Origin: Niabella yanshanensis
GTDB taxonomy: Bacteria > Bacteroidota > Bacteroidia > Chitinophagales > Chitinophagaceae
Reading direction: 5' to 3'
Assembly: GCF_034424215.1 (NCBI RefSeq)
Contig: NZ_CP139960.1
Location: forward strand, 4,092,001-4,156,000
Length of the DNA: 64,000 nucleotides
Numbering within the stretch: the stretch's first letter is position 1; every line of letters begins with the position of its first letter. Made by a program: the position numbers and the translations under genes. Below, in pieces: positions 61,821 to 64,000 of the stretch. A model generated the notes under the pieces. It had not been told where the DNA came from. It searched no databases and saw only the letters and a list, made by a program, of their open reading frames with translations.

Positions 61821-61828
61821 TAGCTTTG
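61821..61828 (+). promoter_or_regulatory. -7 box of the TonB-dependent receptor gene
   Basis: TAGCTTTG, a perfect TAnnTTTG, ends 17 nt before the ATG at 61846. The rest of the 292-nt gap from gcvH shows no further element I can name. Confidence 0.5.
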
Positions 61829-61845
61829 CTGCACAAACCAATTTT

Positions 61846-64000
61846 ATGCGATCATTATTTTTATCACTGTTTTTTACCGGTACCGCGTGTTGGGCCAGCG
61901 CCCAAACGATAAACGGAAAAATCACCGATGCTGAGACTAAACCATTACCTAATGTATCTGTGTCCCTTTTAAAAGCTGCCGACTCTTCTTTAGTAAAAAT
62001 GAGTATTACAGATAGGGATGGCGCTTACCGGTTCGAAAAAACAGGAGAAGGTCAGTACCTGATCCTGGCAACTAATGTGGGCTATATATCAATGTATTCT
62101 CCGCTTATTGCTCATAAAACGACTCAGGACAGTGAACAGGATATCGTATTGGAAAAAAATAGTACACAGATGGCCGGAGTGGTGGTTACTGCTAAACGGC
62201 CGATGGTAGAAGTGAAGGCGGGCAAAACAATTGTCAATGTAGATGCATCGCCAACCAATGCAGGTTTGAATGTTCTGGAGATACTGGAAAAATCACCAGG
62301 TGTCTCGGTAGACAATGACGGAAATATCAGTGTGAAAGGTAAAGCAGGTGTTTTGGTGTTGATAGATGATAAGCCTACCTATATGAGTGCTACGCAGTTG
62401 GCTGCTTTCTTACGAAGTTTGCAGGCGAGCGGGCTGGATAAGATTGAAATTATGACGAATCCTCCGGCTAAATATGATGCAGCAGGGAATTCGGGTATTA
62501 TCAATATCAGGACCAAAAAGGGTACTATTAAGGGTATGAACGGAAATGCCAACTTAAACTATGCCAATGGGTTTTACTCGCGCTATAACGGAGGCTTGAA
62601 TCTTAATTACCGGAACAATAAGGTCAATCTTTTTGGTAGTTACAATGGCGGACATTGGGCTAATAAGAGTACACTTATTTTAGACAGGAAGTTTTTAGCA
62701 GAAGATAACACCACACTCAAAGGCTCCTCCGACCAGGTTTCGGAAAGAAGCAACGGTGGCGATTATCATAATGCCAAAATAGGCATGGATTACTACTTCG
62801 ATAGTAAAAACGTAGCGGGTGTGGTAGTGAACGGGAATTTTGGTAATTGGAAGGAAACGCAAAACAGCAACTCCAATTTACGTGACGCAGCGGATGATAT
62901 AGAATCTAGAATCAGGTCCTTGGCGATAAACGAAACAAATTCCAGTAATATTTCTACCAATCTTAATTATAAGCATACTTTCGATTCGGCAGGGCATGAA
63001 CTGAGTGTTGATCTTGATCAGGCTTATTATAAGAACCAGGGCAATACCTATTTATTAACCAAGCCTCTTAATGCTGCTGGACAACAATCTTATATAGATA
63101 TTTTTCTTTTAGGAGATATACCCTCGGAGATCAATATCTATAGCGGTAAAATAGATTATGTAAAATCTTTATCTAAATTCTTAAAGGTTGAAGCAGGGCT
63201 TAAATCAAGCTTTGTAAATACTGATAACCGGGTCATGTACACCCGGAAAGACAGTATGGACTGGATGAACGATGTGAAACGCAGCAATCATTTTATCTAT
63301 AAAGAGAATATTAACGCAGCTTATGCGATCTTTTCTTCCACCATTAAAAAATGGGAGCTAACCGCCGGCCTGAGAGTGGAGAATACGGTTGCGAAAGGAC
63401 ATCAGATGCAAAATGATTCGTCTTTTTCAAGAAATTATACCAACCTTTTCCCCAATGCAGGCGTAACATTTAATGCAAGTGAAACACACCAGCTGAGCCT
63501 GAGCTATAGCCGCCGTATTACCCGACCCGACTACGATGATCTGAACCCGTTCGTGTTTTTTCTCGACTCTTTAACCTATGGCCAGGGTAATCCCTATCTG
63601 CAACCGCAGTTTACGAATAACCTGGAGTTGAGCCATACATTTAAAAGGGTATTAACTACTACTATCAATTATACGCAAACCAACGATATTATTGCCGAAA
63701 TGCTGAAGCAGGATACTGAGAATAAGATCACTTTTCAAACCAAAGAAAATTTCAGTAAAATGAAACAGTTGGGTTTAGCCGTTTCCTTAAATATGCCGGT
63801 AGTAAAATGGTGGACTTTAAATTTGTATGCGAACGTATTCAATAATCATTATACAGGTATCTATAGTAACGGCAAACGCAATGACCCCGTTGATATCCAG
63901 ATGACAGGGTTTATGGGAAATATGTCCAATACATTTACATATGGTAAAGGATGGTCTTCTGAGATCAGCGGATGGTATGGTACCCGGTTTATGGAGGGAT
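61846..64000 (+). CDS. TonB-dependent receptor/outer-membrane barrel family protein, cut by window edge
   Basis: An open frame of about 718 codons that runs off the right edge. It has a signal peptide (LFFTGTACWASAQ), a carboxypeptidase-like regulatory domain (about 22-110, INGKITDAETKPLPNVSV), then a plug with VVVTAKRPMVEVKAGKTIVNVD, LEILEKSPGVSVDNDGNISV and KIEIMTNPPAKYDAAGNSGIINI (each in part), and a long barrel of the OMP_b-brl_3 type. These receptors differ from SusC and lack an adjacent SusD; many are of unknown substrate, some move peptides or metals. The stop lies beyond 64000. Confidence 0.9.
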   Translation, partial: MRSLFLSLFFTGTACWASAQTINGKITDAETKPLPNVSVSLLKAADSSLVKMSITDRDGAYRFEKTGEGQYLILATNVGYISMYSPLIAHKTTQDSEQDIVLEKNSTQMAGVVVTAKRPMVEVKAGKTIVNVDASPTNAGLNVLEILEKSPGVSVDNDGNISVKGKAGVLVLIDDKPTYMSATQLAAFLRSLQASGLDKIEIMTNPPAKYDAAGNSGIINIRTKKGTIKGMNGNANLNYANGFYSRYNGGLNLNYRNNKVNLFGSYNGGHWANKSTLILDRKFLAEDNTTLKGSSDQVSERSNGGDYHNAKIGMDYYFDSKNVAGVVVNGNFGNWKETQNSNSNLRDAADDIESRIRSLAINETNSSNISTNLNYKHTFDSAGHELSVDLDQAYYKNQGNTYLLTKPLNAAGQQSYIDIFLLGDIPSEINIYSGKIDYVKSLSKFLKVEAGLKSSFVNTDNRVMYTRKDSMDWMNDVKRSNHFIYKENINAAYAIFSSTIKKWELTAGLRVENTVAKGHQMQNDSSFSRNYTNLFPNAGVTFNASETHQLSLSYSRRITRPDYDDLNPFVFFLDSLTYGQGNPYLQPQFTNNLELSHTFKRVLTTTINYTQTNDIIAEMLKQDTENKITFQTKENFSKMKQLGLAVSLNMPVVKWWTLNLYANVFNNHYTGIYSNGKRNDPVDIQMTGFMGNMSNTFTYGKGWSSEISGWYGTRFMEG

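Noticed and set aside
61560-61925. 121-residue minus-strand frame
   Set aside because: It overlaps the promoter and signal peptide of the TonB-dependent receptor on the other strand and has no family features.

Overview
The window looks like a chromosomal segment of a Bacteroidota bacterium, most likely Chitinophagaceae. The evidence is SusC/SusD and other TonB-linked outer-membrane proteins, promoters of the Bacteroidota type (TAnnTTTG -7 boxes), few Shine-Dalgarno sites, an archaeal/eukaryotic-type ProS, a flexirubin-type aromatic amino acid lyase, and an AtpB with an exported N-terminal extension. I see no rRNA, tRNA, CRISPR array, insertion sequence or phage gene, and no clear frameshift. 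The first gene (mscL) and the last (a TonB-dependent receptor) are cut by the window edges.

Layout. 0-9.2 kb is housekeeping: mscL end, scpA, an OsmC protein, a FadL-type porin, a Trp/Gly/Tyr-rich lipoprotein, proS, a DUF3108/flippase-like pair, ruvC, and a small-protein/nucleotidyltransferase pair. 9.2-12.0 kb is an ATP synthase operon, atpBEFH, that stops at a strong terminator with no atpA or atpG. 12.0-14.0 kb holds a small barrel-like protein and a Tat-exported phosphoesterase. 14.0-29.4 kb holds every enzyme of the C5 haem pathway after glutamyl-tRNA: hemJ and hemH on the minus strand; hemA-C-D-E, hemF, hemB-N and hemL on the plus strand. An M1 peptidase, an SH3-like protein, two S23-type four-helix-bundle genes, an OsmC protein and an STM3941-family protein lie among them.

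31-42.5 kb is a polysaccharide-utilisation-like locus: susC, susD, a Tat-exported Gfo/Idh/MocA oxidoreductase, a second oxidoreductase that is a lipoprotein, a DUF6807 protein, a ThuA-like protein, and a convergent lacI. It has no recognisable glycoside hydrolase. An identical 18-bp sequence, a plausible LacI operator, stands before susC and again before the oxidoreductase run. 46.3-48.7 kb holds a GMC flavoprotein with a gluconate-2-dehydrogenase-subunit-3-like partner, and a different LacI-like palindrome lies upstream. Together these suggest oxidation-based (3-keto) sugar breakdown in the periplasm. Between them sit a tyrosine ammonia-lyase-like gene, a fabG and a KAS III gene, resembling part of a flexirubin/aryl-polyene pathway.

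49-64 kb is mixed: GH20 hexosaminidase, MtfA-like peptidase, MFS transporter, lytic transglycosylase, DinB and Crp/Fnr proteins, a Bax-inhibitor-like membrane protein, typA, an AAA/DUF4143 ATPase preceded by three repeats with an exact 32-bp period, two small proteins, vanZ-gcvH, and the start of a TonB-dependent receptor. The strongest candidates for something new are the hydrolase-free oxidative locus with its repeated operator, and the 32-bp-period operator array in front of the DUF4143 ATPase.
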